64,000 bases of DNA from Collinsella sp. AK_207A (GTDB lineage: Bacteria; Actinomycetota; Coriobacteriia; Coriobacteriales; Coriobacteriaceae): the NCBI RefSeq assembly GCF_902501965.1, contig NZ_CABWID010000014.1:62001-126000 (forward strand), read 5' to 3'. The stretch's first letter is position 1; each line of letters opens with the position of its first letter. The notes beneath the pieces are model-generated. The model saw only the letters and a list, made by a program, of their open reading frames with translations, was not told the origin of the DNA and searched no databases. Positions 16,501-24,907 of the stretch are shown piece after piece. Both the position numbers and the translations under genes were made by a program.

Positions 16501-17757
16501 ATGGCTTGGGAGGAACGGGATAGGAATTGGCTCGAGACGGCATCGGAGCTGGAGCTGCTCACGCGGTTCCGGCGCGATCTTCATCGGATTCCCGAGCTGG
16601 ACGATGAGCTGCCGCAGACCGTCGCGTATGTGGAGGGCGTGCTGGGCCTGCTCTCCTGCGAGGTGGGGTATCCCTGCAAGGGGAGTGTGAGCGCGTTCTT
16701 CGACCTGGGCCATGGTCGCGAGGCGGGAGCCACCGTGGCCGTGCGCGCCGACATGGACGCGCTGCCCATCTGCGAGCGGACGGGCGTGGCCTTCGCCTCG
16801 GAGCATGCGGGCTGCATGCACGCGTGCGGGCACGACGGCCACATGGCCATGGCGCTCACGACGGCCGTGCTGGTCGATCGGGCCGTCCGGGCGGGGGTCG
16901 CGCTCGCGCGGAACGTGCTCTTCATCTTCCAGCCGGCAGAGGAGACCACGGGCGGCGCCAAGCGCGTGTGCGAGTCCGGGGTCTTCGAGTGCTATGGAGC
17001 GAATCGGATCTTCGGCTTCCACGTGTGGCCCGACCTGCCGTCCGGCACCGTGTGGTCGCGCCCCGGGGCGCTCCTCGCCCGTTCCTGCGAGGTGCATATC
17101 GACATCCACGGCCAGAGCACGCACGTGGGTAAGACGCTCGGCATGCCGGATGATCAGAGCCACGATACGCTGCTAGCGGCCTCGCGGTTCGTGGCCGCAA
17201 CGCGTCCCTTCCTGGCCGAGCTGAGCGAGGGCAATCCGGTGATCTGCCGCTTTGGCCTCCTACAGGCTGGTACGGTCTGCAACGCGCTCGCGGGCGAGGC
17301 CAAGCTGCGCGGCACGCTGCGCACGTTTTCCGACGAGACACACGACCAAGCGATGGAGGGCCTGCGTGAGCTGCTGGCCAAAAGCTGCGAGGAGACCGGC
17401 TGCACGTTCGACCTCGAGTTCACGCTCGGCTATCCGCCGGTGGTGAACGATGCGGGCCTGGACCGCGCCGCGGCCGGTGTGCTCGACGGGGATGGTGGCG
17501 CGCCTCGACTGCAGGAGCTTCCCGACCCGCTGCTCATCTCCGAGGACTTCTCCTTCTATCAGCGTCATCTACCGGGGCTCTTCATGCTGCTCGGCGTGGG
17601 CACGCCGGCTGAGGGTGCTGAGGGTCAGGAGGGCGTGGCTGAGGACGGCGGAGTGCGGCGCTTCGCCACGAGCGCCCTGCATACGGATACGCTCATGTTC
17701 TCCGAGGAACAGCTGCTGCCCGGCGTGGCGGTGTATCGCAGACTGCTGGGGTTGTAG
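16501..17757 (+). CDS. M20 peptidase-family amidohydrolase, probable N-acetyldiaminopimelate deacetylase
   Basis: 418 residues. The M20D amidohydrolase pattern is clear: DLHRIPEL at the start, VRADMDALPI, the metal-binding HACGHDGH (Cys109, His111), the catalytic QPAEE pair, then GFHVWPDLPSG. The dimerisation domain follows and the last metal ligand is in LISEDFSFY and ALHTDTLMF. Family members remove N-acetyl groups from amino acids, and the best known one in this context releases LL-diaminopimelate and acetate from N-acetyl-LL-DAP. Position right after dapH makes that role likely. It is longer than the usual 380 residues because of an insertion near residues 370-385 (EGAEGQEGVAEDGG). An alternative is a general aminoacylase. 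Confidence 0.85.
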   Translation: MAWEERDRNWLETASELELLTRFRRDLHRIPELDDELPQTVAYVEGVLGLLSCEVGYPCKGSVSAFFDLGHGREAGATVAVRADMDALPICERTGVAFASEHAGCMHACGHDGHMAMALTTAVLVDRAVRAGVALARNVLFIFQPAEETTGGAKRVCESGVFECYGANRIFGFHVWPDLPSGTVWSRPGALLARSCEVHIDIHGQSTHVGKTLGMPDDQSHDTLLAASRFVAATRPFLAELSEGNPVICRFGLLQAGTVCNALAGEAKLRGTLRTFSDETHDQAMEGLRELLAKSCEETGCTFDLEFTLGYPPVVNDAGLDRAAAGVLDGDGGAPRLQELPDPLLISEDFSFYQRHLPGLFMLLGVGTPAEGAEGQEGVAEDGGVRRFATSALHTDTLMFSEEQLLPGVAVYRRLLGL

Positions 17758-17870
17758 CGCGGCGAGCGGGCGGACGCCGGGCGGGCGCCGACCGGGGAAG
17801 TTCGGGCTGGTGCCAGGCGAGGTACCGGGTTGGTGCCGCCTGCCGCGGCGTCGTTCCGCGTAGCTTTATC

Positions 17871-17942
17871 GGAGTTGTGAACGCGCGGTCATCGGTTTTT
17901 CGGTCTTCCGAACGCTCCGTTCACAACTCCAAGAAACCGATG
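17871..17942. repeat. Two interleaved inverted repeats (pseudoknot order)
   Basis: GGAGTTGTGAACG (17871-17883) pairs with its complement at 17918-17930. CATCGGTTT (17890-17898) pairs with AAACCGATG (17934-17942). The order is a-b-a'-b', so the two helices either form a pseudoknot or exclude each other. It lies in the 354-bp gap between the M20 gene and the convergent peptidoglycan hydrolase, which otherwise holds only a terminator. Confidence 0.6.
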
Positions 17943-18060
17943 CACTCTGACCTGCGGCTTTCTTGATGCTGCCTCATCGGCAGTATCTGCAGTGTTCATT
18001 ACTCGGAATAATCGACGGTAACCCGCGTCCGGCAACCCGTACCCAGCAATTCATGGAGCA

Positions 18061-18090
18061 AAATAAGAAGGTCCCTACCGGGACCTTCTA
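18061..18090 (-). terminator. Terminator of the coiled-coil peptidoglycan hydrolase gene
   Basis: AGAAGGTCCC (18067-18076) and GGGACCTTCT (18081-18090) form a perfect 10-bp stem with a 4-nt loop. On the minus strand it is followed by TATTTT (18061-18066). It stands 22 bp beyond the stop codon of the minus-strand gene at 18112. Confidence 0.88.
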
Positions 18091-18111
18091 ATGGAAACAA
18101 TAACCAACGCC

Positions 18112-19179
18112 CTATATCTTGTTCATCTCGGCGAGCGTCTTGTTGTACCACTCGTACCAGTTGGGCGGGCAGTACTTCTGGGCGCCCTTCACGCTGATGG
18201 TGTAGCCGTAGCCGGCGGCCAGGCCGGAGACATGGCTGTCGATGGCCTGCTCCCAGCTGCTCCAGGACTTGCTGCCCCAGCCCCAGGCGTTGCACGGCAG
18301 GAAGCAGTTGGCGCCCTTGGAGCTCTCGGTGTTGGAGATGGCAGGGGAGAAGCGTGGGTCAACGCCGTACTTCCACGCGGCGGAGGCAAACGCGTTGCCA
18401 TAGCCGGCGAGCGGGGAACCAGCCAAGTAGGCATCGATGCGCGGACCCCATTGGGCCACGAACGTGGCCTCATCGACGGACCAATCCACGGCGGAGTTAT
18501 CCACCGTGCCAGCCTGGGCGGAGCCGCTCGCGCTCGACTGCGTGCCGTTGCCGGCGGCCTGCTGGGCGGCGGCCTGCTGGAGCGCGGCGAGCTCGTCGGC
18601 GGCTTCCTTGTCGGCCTGCGCCTGCGCTGCCTCGCGCAGCTGCTGCGCCTGTTTGAGCGCCTCGTCCGCCTTCTGCTGCTCGGCATTGGCCTGCGCCTTG
18701 GCCTGGGCGAGCTCGGTCTTCTGCTGCTCGAGCTGCTGCTCGGCATCGTTCAGCTCGGAGAGGGCCGCGGTGTTGGAGGACTGGATCTGGTTGAGGTAGG
18801 TCACCCGGGTGAGCAGGTCCTCCAACGAGTCGGACTGGAGCACCAGGCTCATGAGCACGTTCGTGCCCTGCTGGTTCTTGTACGAGGCGCGCATGGCCTT
18901 GCCGGCCTTCTCGCGCATGTCGGGAAGCTGGGCCTCGATCTCGTCGATCTTGGCCTGGTTGTCGTTGATCTGCTGCTGGAGCTTCTGGACGTTGGCCGTG
19001 GCCTCGTCGTACGCAGCGGCAGAGGATTCAACCTGCTTCTGGGTCTCGGTGAGCTTGGCCTCGGTCTCCTGGGTCACGGCATGGGCCGCAACAGGGGAGA
19101 GCGCCGTGCCGGCCAACGCGAACGAGAGTGCAGCTCCCACCACGAGGGCCCGATGCGTCAGTGTTCTAGCTCCGTGCAT
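18112..19179 (-). CDS. Secreted peptidoglycan hydrolase with PcsB-type coiled coil
   Basis: 355 residues. A signal peptide runs to about residue 34 (ALSPVAAHA). Residues about 36-215 are a long coiled coil rich in Gln, Ala, Glu and Lys (KQVESSAAAYDEATANVQ, then EAQLPDMREKAGKAMRA and a Q/A-rich second half) like the N-terminal domain of PcsB/RipC-type cell-division hydrolases. After a short Ser/Gly linker, residues about 235-355 (WGPRIDAYLAGSPLAGYG, SPAISNTESSKG, NAWGWGSKSW) match a lysozyme/glucosaminidase-like catalytic fold with a probable catalytic Glu in SNTESS. It likely acts on septal peptidoglycan, with the coiled coil controlling activity. No FtsEX genes are nearby. The start ATG at 19179 is well placed. 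Confidence 0.82.
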   Translation of the reverse strand: MHGARTLTHRALVVGAALSFALAGTALSPVAAHAVTQETEAKLTETQKQVESSAAAYDEATANVQKLQQQINDNQAKIDEIEAQLPDMREKAGKAMRASYKNQQGTNVLMSLVLQSDSLEDLLTRVTYLNQIQSSNTAALSELNDAEQQLEQQKTELAQAKAQANAEQQKADEALKQAQQLREAAQAQADKEAADELAALQQAAAQQAAGNGTQSSASGSAQAGTVDNSAVDWSVDEATFVAQWGPRIDAYLAGSPLAGYGNAFASAAWKYGVDPRFSPAISNTESSKGANCFLPCNAWGWGSKSWSSWEQAIDSHVSGLAAGYGYTISVKGAQKYCPPNWYEWYNKTLAEMNKI

Positions 19180-19250
19180 GAACCATCCTCGACAATCCGT
19201 GTCATAGACCTTTCAAGTACGTGAGGATAGTGTACTACCGGTCTAGACCT

Positions 19251-19286
19251 CAACTTGAACCTTAGACTACTTTAAGGTTCAAGTTG
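19251..19286. repeat. Hairpin with perfect 14-bp arms upstream of the hydrolase gene
   Basis: CAACTTGAACCTTA (19251-19264) and its complement (19273-19286) enclose 8 nt. Related words (TTGAAGGT) recur at 19282-19291 and 19356-19371. It lies 70 bp upstream of the minus-strand hydrolase start and may be an operator or leader hairpin. Confidence 0.6.
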
Positions 19287-19370
19287 AAGGTTTACCATGC
19301 CTTGGAGCTGCGGAAATACCGCAATGTAGAGCAACTGTGGAGTTTAGAGTTTCACTTGAAGGTTGAAGGT

Positions 19371-19405
19371 ATGAAAAACGCCGCAGGCTTCTGACCTGCG
19401 GCGTT
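19371..19405 (-). terminator. Terminator of the MOSC gene
   Basis: AACGCCGCAGG (19377-19387) pairs perfectly with 19395-19405 around a 7-nt loop. On the minus strand five T follow (19374-19378). It lies 5 bp beyond the MOSC stop codon. Confidence 0.88.
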
Positions 19406-19409
19406 GCTG

Positions 19410-20042
19410 TTAGAGCGTTCCGTCTGCCCGGGCGCGTTCAACCTCGGCCAGCGCCTCGGGCGGGGTGTGGGTACAAGTTCCGTCACCCAGGTGGACGACC
19501 TCGATCGCGTCGCCCTCGCGGACCTCGCCGCCGTGGAGCACCACGCCGAAGATGCCCTCGTGCGGGAAGATGCAATCGCCCGCCAGATAGTAGATGGCGC
19601 ACCGCGTGTGGCATACCTTGCCGATCTGGCTGATCTCCACGAGCACGTCCCTGCCTAGGCGAAGCTGCGTTCCCAGGGGGAGTGAGAGGAGGTCGATCCC
19701 CTCCGTGGTGAAGTTCTCGCCAAAGTCGCCGCGCTTGACATCCAGCCCGCGGGCTTGAGCCGTCTCGATGGATTCCTTGGCGAGGAACGAGACCTGGCGG
19801 TGCCAATGGCCCGCATGGGCGTCCTCGGCCACGCCGAAGTCCTCGATCACCCGCGCCACGCCGTCGGGAATCGGCGACTTGCGCGTGCCCTTGCGCGGCG
19901 AGGCGTTGACGGAGATGATGCGGGCGGGACCCTGAAAGGCCTCCGCATTGGTTCGCATGGGCCTCTGGGCCCCTTCGGCCTCCGCGCGCGCGGCACGGTC
20001 CTCAAGCTCGCGTTTTGCAGCGTCGAGCAGCATATCTGCCAT
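19410..20042 (-). CDS. MOSC domain protein
   Basis: 210 residues from ATG 20042, where GGGGAGG precedes the start; the longer frame to 20234 has no ribosome binding site and would overlap the divergent gene. The N-terminal helix (LLDAAKRELEDRAARA) precedes the MOSC beta-barrel: ISVNASPRKGTRKSPIP, HAGHWHRQVSFL, the family motif GDFGENFTTEG and CHTRCAIYYLAGDCIFPHEG, which contains the conserved cysteine used by molybdenum-cofactor sulfurase C-terminal domains. MOSC proteins are thought to bind or carry sulfur or molybdopterin. A ModE-type regulator lies 40 kb away in this window but no Mo-cofactor genes are adjacent, so the substrate is open. Confidence 0.85.
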   Translation of the reverse strand: MADMLLDAAKRELEDRAARAEAEGAQRPMRTNAEAFQGPARIISVNASPRKGTRKSPIPDGVARVIEDFGVAEDAHAGHWHRQVSFLAKESIETAQARGLDVKRGDFGENFTTEGIDLLSLPLGTQLRLGRDVLVEISQIGKVCHTRCAIYYLAGDCIFPHEGIFGVVLHGGEVREGDAIEVVHLGDGTCTHTPPEALAEVERARADGTL

Positions 20043-20232
20043 GATTGTTCCTCCCCTGCTTATTTGTCGGCAGCATCCTAGCACATCCCTGTGGGGCGTA
20101 CCTGTGCGGCCCGGGTGGGGGAGCGGTGCCGGGGCCATGCATGCTAGAATCGGCTCGCCGGACGGATGTATGGCAGCGATTGCCCCGTGCCCCCGCGATG
20201 AGGGCACTTCGTAATTGAAAGGACTCACGCGC

Positions 20233-21096
20233 ATGGCTCAAGACGCAGGGAACACCAAGCAGCCTCGGGGTGAGCGGCGGGATATGGACGAGCGCGTGTA
20301 TCCCGGGGCCCCGTCTTGTGCGGATGCGGCGGCGGAGGGACGGAGTGGCGGCCCCGCAGGCTCGGCTCGGTGCCAGCGACGCGTGGCAATCGCCCTCGCG
20401 ACGGTATCCGCGCTGCTCATCGTGGCGGCGCTCGCGATGGTGCTCTTCAACGGGCAGCCCGGCTTCGACGGCCTCATGCATACGGTCGCCGGGCAGGGCA
20501 GCGAGCCGGCCGCCGTTGAATCCTCTGATTCCGCCGGGCAGACCGCGGCGGGTTCCGGCGCCGAAACCGCCTCATCAGAAAACGACGCTGCGGACTCTTC
20601 GACCCGGGGTGGCGACGAAACCTCTGACGGCTTTCGCGCCGCAACGGCTGGTTCGGAATCCGGATCATCTTCCGCAGCCTCGGGCGACGAGGCCCCGGGC
20701 GGGCGATCCCCGAACAATACAACCGCTTCAAGCAGCGGAAACGCCAAGCCAGGCAACGGCGCCTCCAATGGCAACGCGCCAGCGCAAACCATTACCGTTT
20801 CCGTGGTCGTGGACGCATCCGCGGCTGGCGGCGGCACCCTGGCGAGCACCAGTCTCACCTTCGAGCCGGGCGCGACTGTCTACGACGCACTGCGCGGTAC
20901 CGGCCTTTCCGTCAACGCGCGGGGCACGGCGTACGGCACCTACGTTGCGGCCATTGGAGGCTATGCGGAAAAGGAGCACGGCGGCACGAGCGGCTGGACC
21001 TACTCCGTGAACGGGGCGTCTCCTACCGCCGCGTGCGACGCGTATGAGCTCTCGAATGGGGATGTCGTTTGCTGGACGTACGTCACGTCAAACTGA
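20233..21096 (+). CDS. Membrane-anchored surface protein with DUF4430 domain
   Basis: 287 residues. A cytoplasmic N-terminus of about 48 residues precedes one membrane helix (VAIALATVSALLIVAALAMVLF). A disordered, Ser/Gly/Asp/Glu-rich stretch of about 115 residues follows, and the C-terminal about 95 residues form a DUF4430 domain, the transcobalamin-like fold (VVVDASAAGGGTLAS, PGATVYDALRGTGLSV, GGTSGWTYSVNG, WTYVTSN). DUF4430 domains in Gram-positive surface proteins are associated with cobalamin or other ligand capture, but a role here cannot be assigned. GAAAGGA lies about ten bases before the ATG. It diverges from the MOSC gene. Confidence 0.78.
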   Translation: MAQDAGNTKQPRGERRDMDERVYPGAPSCADAAAEGRSGGPAGSARCQRRVAIALATVSALLIVAALAMVLFNGQPGFDGLMHTVAGQGSEPAAVESSDSAGQTAAGSGAETASSENDAADSSTRGGDETSDGFRAATAGSESGSSSAASGDEAPGGRSPNNTTASSSGNAKPGNGASNGNAPAQTITVSVVVDASAAGGGTLASTSLTFEPGATVYDALRGTGLSVNARGTAYGTYVAAIGGYAEKEHGGTSGWTYSVNGASPTAACDAYELSNGDVVCWTYVTSN

Positions 21097-21147
21097 CCGA
21101 CCGCACGAGCTCGGCGCGGCCTTCAGCCTGCGATCTCTTGCGGCCCC

Positions 21148-21588
21148 TTACGCCCGGCTCGCTAGGAAATGGCGACGGCTGAAGTAGTTGTACCAGGTGA
21201 CGAAGAACGTGGAGATGAGCTTCATCAGCTGGTAGCCGATGTTGAACATGGTGACGCCTACGAACATGTAAAGGTCGTTCAGCCCCAGGCCCACGGCGGA
21301 GAGCACGGCGAAGATGGTGAACTCGCGCCGACGGCTCATGCCGTCGCGGTGATCGAACACAAAGCGCAGCGAGAGGTAGTAGTTCACCACGACGCTCAAG
21401 ATGAACGCGAGGGTGGTGGAGACCAGGTAGTCCACGTGCAGGAGCTCCACGAGGAGGAGCAGGACCGAGTACTCGACGACGAGCGAGGTCAGGCCCACCA
21501 AGGCAAACTTGGTGAACTCCTTGGTGCCCGGCGTCAGGTGCGGCGCGTGCAGCTTATGTCCGCGAAACCCCTTCAAAATACTCCCCAT
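21148..21588 (-). CDS. GtrA-family membrane protein
   Basis: About 146 residues with four predicted membrane helices (ALVGLTSLVVEYSVLLLLVE; LVSTTLAFILSVVVNYYLS; FAVLSAVGLGLNDLYMFVG; LMKLISTFFVTWYNYFSRR). The order and the conserved NYYLSLRFVF block after helix two are those of GtrA (PF04138), which flips or helps flip bactoprenyl-linked glucose. The start ATG at 21588 (MGSILKG) is about 20 nt after the inferred transcription start and has only a distant GAGG, so a later start is possible. It reads away from the polysaccharide operon and has its own promoter. Together with the GtrB-like gene at 24904 it suggests a sugar-decoration pathway. Confidence 0.85.
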   Translation of the reverse strand: MGSILKGFRGHKLHAPHLTPGTKEFTKFALVGLTSLVVEYSVLLLLVELLHVDYLVSTTLAFILSVVVNYYLSLRFVFDHRDGMSRRREFTIFAVLSAVGLGLNDLYMFVGVTMFNIGYQLMKLISTFFVTWYNYFSRRHFLASRA

Positions 21589-21616
21589 ATGTGGAATAGT
21601 GTGTGAACCTCTGCTT

Positions 21617-21645
21617 ACTATACGCGCGATGTCAGGGAGATGTAA
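21617..21645 (-). promoter_or_regulatory. Promoter for the GtrA gene
   Basis: On the minus strand TTACAT (21640-21645) and TATAGT (21617-21622) are spaced by 17 bp, leaving a leader of about 20 nt before the ATG at 21588. Confidence 0.65.
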
Positions 21646-21850
21646 GGATTCGAAACGGCTTCCCACAGCTATTTCTCGCTATCTGCGCAGCATCTCCATG
21701 GGAGAGCGCGCTTCGGCGAGGTCGGAGCTGCGAATGCGGACGCGCACGAACGGGGCGCAATTATGGGCGTTTTGTGCGCGGGGGGGGGTTCTGGCTTCAA
21801 TCGCAGTGTTTAGCAACGTTCACCTGTGCTCTTGCCATGGAAGTGGGGTT

Positions 21851-22111
21851 TTACCGAGACTTCGCCTTTGAGCTATAGTTAACAAGCTTGTCGCTTTGTG
21901 GCCATCCTTGAGGCGTGCGGGCGTCCGACATAGCTTGCGAAGACGGGGCGGTGCCTGGTGTGGGTCCCGGAATTGCAGGTGCTCTATATATGACGACCGG
22001 TTGTCTTTCCAAGACGGGGCGAAGCCATGCAGCAACTCCGTGTCCCTGGGTGCGGTGCGTTTGCATTCCTTGCTTTGACGGGCACTCGGTCGAGGGAGAA
22101 GTGGGGTCCAT
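21851..22111 (+). promoter_or_regulatory. Promoter and 225-nt leader of the loaP operon
   Basis: TTACCG (21851-21856) and TATAGT (21874-21879), 17 bp apart, form a plausible promoter. The transcript would then carry about 225 nt before the LoaP start. In it AAGACGGGGCG occurs twice (21940-21950 and 22011-22021), the second time closing a small GTCTT-TCC-AAGAC hairpin. LoaP proteins are known to need an RNA hairpin in the leader of the operon they antiterminate, so these are candidate recognition elements. The region 21646-21850 between the divergent promoters shows no gene and contains a nine-G run at 21780-21788. Confidence 0.5.
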
Positions 22112-22792
22112 ATGGAGGCCGATACCGTCGAGTTCGCCGGGTCGCGTGTGCCCGACGCGCGTGAGCGTGCGAGCGCACGTAACCGTGCACGGGACTATGC
22201 ACACGAGGAGCGCGCCCAGGCGGCATGCATCGGAGGCGCGCGCGCCAAGTGGTACGTGATCCAGGTGGTCTCCGGCAGGGAACGCAAGGTTTGCGAGCTG
22301 CTTCGCGCCAAGATCGGAGAAGACGTGCTCAAGGAGTGCTTCTCGCCCGCTTACGCCACGCAGCGCAAGGTCAAGGGCGAGTGGCAGGAATGCCAGACGC
22401 TCCTGTTCCCGGGGTACGTGATCGTCGTCACGCGGGACGCCACCGAGCTCAAGGCCCGCCTGGGCGGCGTGACGGAATTCACGCGCCTGCTCTCGCTCGG
22501 CGAGCGCTTCACCTCGCTCACCAAGGCCGAGCGCGCCTGGATCTGCGCCTACACGCAGCAGGGCGAGCGCGTCATGCCCATGAGCATGGCCGTTATGGAG
22601 GGGGATCAGGTGCGCGTGGTCCAGGGTCCGCTGCTCGGGCAGGAGGCGCTCATCGACCACGTGGATCGCCGCCGCAGCACCGCATATATAGAGTTCGAGA
22701 TGTTCGGACGAAGGATCAAGACCAAGATCGGCCTGGGGGTTGTGGCGAAGAAGTCGCAGCCCGATGATGTATGGGGGGATAATCAAGTATGA
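22112..22792 (+). CDS. loaP: NusG paralogue, LoaP-type transcription antiterminator
   Basis: 226 residues. After a 45-residue arginine-rich extension comes an NGN domain (KWYVIQVVSGRERKVCELL at 46, LLFPGYVIVVT for the beta strand that contacts RNA polymerase) and a C-terminal KOW domain (VMEGDQVRVVQGPLLGQEALI). Unlike housekeeping NusG it stands alone at the head of a polysaccharide operon rather than between secE and rplK, as in LoaP and UpxY-type specialised antiterminators. Its job would be to let RNA polymerase read through internal terminators of the following 22 kb. The last codons overlap the ATP-grasp gene by 4 bp (ATGA). Whether it acts on its own leader is inferred. Confidence 0.85.
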   Translation: MEADTVEFAGSRVPDARERASARNRARDYAHEERAQAACIGGARAKWYVIQVVSGRERKVCELLRAKIGEDVLKECFSPAYATQRKVKGEWQECQTLLFPGYVIVVTRDATELKARLGGVTEFTRLLSLGERFTSLTKAERAWICAYTQQGERVMPMSMAVMEGDQVRVVQGPLLGQEALIDHVDRRRSTAYIEFEMFGRRIKTKIGLGVVAKKSQPDDVWGDNQV

Positions 22793-23976
22793 GCTCTCAG
22801 CGCCTGCTCATCCTGAACGGTAGCTTGAGCGAACTGCCGCTCATCAAGAAGGCAAAGGAACTTGGCTACTATGTCATAACCTCTGGTAACGCTCCTGAGC
22901 TTATTGGTCATCGCTATGCCGACGAGTACATCCCGGCTGATTATTCAGACAAAGAGGCCATACTTCAGCTCGTCAAGGACAATGCTATCGACCGCATCGT
23001 CTCTCCAGCCAATGATTTTGGCGTCATCAGCGCTTGCTACGTTGCCCAGACCATGGGCTGGCCCGGTCACGATACCTATCAGAACGCGCTTACCCTCCAC
23101 CACAAAGATGCGTTCAAGATGCTCATCCAGGAGATGGGCATCAGGACGCCGCACTCGGTTGTTTTCCACTCAAAGGATGAAGCGCTCGACGGCATTGATG
23201 ATTTCAACTACCCCGTTATCGTCAAGGCGGTTGACCTCACGGGCGGCAAGGGCATCCATCGGGCCAACAACCGCGAGGAGGCAATCGCTGCCATCGAGAA
23301 CGCCTACAGCATCTCGCGTTCCAACAACGTCGTTGTCGAGCCGTACCTGACGGGCGTCCAGCAGTCCATTGACACCTTCGTTCGCGATGGCAAGGTCATC
23401 GCTTCTGTAAGCAACGACTGCTACATGCCAATGAATCCCTATCTCATCCAGTCCGAGACGCTGCCCGCACGAGGCATCGAGGACATCCAGGACGAGCTCC
23501 ATGGGATCATCGAGGCCATTTGCAAGCGTCTCTCTCTGGTAGATGGTATGTTCACCCTGCAGTACATCATCTGCGACGGCAAGCCGTACGTTATCGAGAT
23601 GATGCGGCGCTGCCTAGGCAACCAGTTCCTGACTGTTGCCGGCCGTGTTACCGGTTTCCCTTGGGAAGAGGCCTTGCTTCGCGCGGAAACGGGCATGCCT
23701 CTCGATGGACTTACCTTCGAGACCCCAAAGTCCGCTTTCGCTGGGCATCATGGGGTCATGGGCGATCACAACGGAAAGATTGCCGGCTATCGCATCGATC
23801 CTGAGCTGCAGGATCATCTTTTTCAGACGATCGAGATCATGCAGCCCGGTGAGGAGATCACTAATTTCATGAACGAGCGCGTTGCCTATCTGTATTACGA
23901 AGCGGACACCCGCCAGGAGATTGAATCGTTTGCAACCAGGCTGAACAGCCTGGCGTACGTTGTCTATGCAGAGTAG
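22789..23976 (+). CDS. ATP-grasp domain enzyme in the polysaccharide operon
   Basis: 395 residues. The preATP-grasp domain (LLILNGSLSELPLIKKAKELGYYVI) precedes the ATP-grasp core with YPVIVKAVDLTGGKGI as the ATP-binding loop, VVVEPYLTG, and the metal-binding end VIEMMRRCLGNQ. This is the carbamoyl-phosphate-synthase-like branch that joins a carboxylate to an amine or thiol with ATP. In this place it may attach an amino acid or acid to a sugar, or make a modified building block used by the downstream epimerase and aldolase. It overlaps loaP by 4 bp and ends 16 bp before the epimerase gene. The actual substrates are unknown. Confidence 0.75.
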   Translation: MSSQRLLILNGSLSELPLIKKAKELGYYVITSGNAPELIGHRYADEYIPADYSDKEAILQLVKDNAIDRIVSPANDFGVISACYVAQTMGWPGHDTYQNALTLHHKDAFKMLIQEMGIRTPHSVVFHSKDEALDGIDDFNYPVIVKAVDLTGGKGIHRANNREEAIAAIENAYSISRSNNVVVEPYLTGVQQSIDTFVRDGKVIASVSNDCYMPMNPYLIQSETLPARGIEDIQDELHGIIEAICKRLSLVDGMFTLQYIICDGKPYVIEMMRRCLGNQFLTVAGRVTGFPWEEALLRAETGMPLDGLTFETPKSAFAGHHGVMGDHNGKIAGYRIDPELQDHLFQTIEIMQPGEEITNFMNERVAYLYYEADTRQEIESFATRLNSLAYVVYAE

Positions 23977-23992
23977 AAAGCGCAGGGTAGCT

Positions 23993-24907
23993 ATGCATCT
24001 TTTGGTCACAGGTTCAAACGGATTCATTGGCCGCAACTTTTGCGCATGGTGCCACGAGCATTACGGATGGGAGATTACCGGTCTCGACCTTTCCGAGTCC
24101 TCCCGCATTCCCGTGGAGCACTATGTGCAGTATTCGCTCGGGCCTGCCGGTTCCATCGATGCCCTCGATGATGCCATGAGCGGTGTTGACGCCGTCGTGC
24201 ACTTTGCTGCTGACATGCGTCGCGAGCCTCACAACGTCGCCGTCGTGCGCGACAACTGCACGGGTACCCAGATGCTCCTCGAGGCGTGCGAGCGCGCGGG
24301 CGTTTCGTGCTTTGTCCAACTTTCCAGTCTGCCGGTCATCGGCCATCCGGTCGAGCATCCCATCGACGAGCATCATCCCCTGAAGCCGCCCACGGTGTAC
24401 CACGCCACCAAGGTCATGGATGAGCTGCTTGCCAATTACGCCGACTATGCGCGCGGAATTCGTGGCGTGAGTCTGAGAATCTGCGCCCCGGTGGGCGAGG
24501 GCGTCAAGCCCACGACCATCTTCCCGACGTTTGTCCGTAACGCCTTGGATGGAAAAGACATCGTGCTGTACGGCAGGGGCACGCGCAAGCAGACCTTCAT
24601 CCATGTCTACGACATCGCTCAGGCGATTTGCAAGGCCATTACCTCCGAGAACGCCCATGGTGTGTATAACCTAGCCAGCAGGAATCTTATCTCCAATATG
24701 GAGCTTGCTGAGAAGTGCATCGAGATCCTTGGATCTAGTTCCCAAATCGTCTACAACGGTCAGCCTGACCCGTCCGATGATGAGGTCTGGGACGTGTGCA
24801 TCGATCGACTTGAAAAGGATACCGGGTACGAGCCAAAGCTATCAATCGATGAGTGCATCCGTCGTCAGGCGGCGTATCTTGCTGGCGAGGAGAACGCATC
24901 CAAATGA
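23993..24907 (+). CDS. NAD-dependent sugar epimerase/dehydratase (extended SDR)
   Basis: 304 residues from ATG 23993. Extended short-chain dehydrogenase pattern: LLVTGSNGFIG binds NAD, VVHFAADMR is the strand-4 motif, the catalytic serine is in VQLSSLPV and the catalytic pair is YHATK. The tail VWDVCIDRLEKDTGYEPKLSIDECI is typical of nucleotide-sugar epimerases and 4,6-dehydratases. The proper subfamily (UDP-glucose, GDP- or dTDP-sugar) cannot be read from the sequence. Upstream GGGTA is weak, but the gene follows the ATP-grasp gene closely and overlaps the GT2 gene by 4 bp (ATGA), so it is translated from the same message. Confidence 0.85.
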   Translation: MHLLVTGSNGFIGRNFCAWCHEHYGWEITGLDLSESSRIPVEHYVQYSLGPAGSIDALDDAMSGVDAVVHFAADMRREPHNVAVVRDNCTGTQMLLEACERAGVSCFVQLSSLPVIGHPVEHPIDEHHPLKPPTVYHATKVMDELLANYADYARGIRGVSLRICAPVGEGVKPTTIFPTFVRNALDGKDIVLYGRGTRKQTFIHVYDIAQAICKAITSENAHGVYNLASRNLISNMELAEKCIEILGSSSQIVYNGQPDPSDDEVWDVCIDRLEKDTGYEPKLSIDECIRRQAAYLAGEENASK

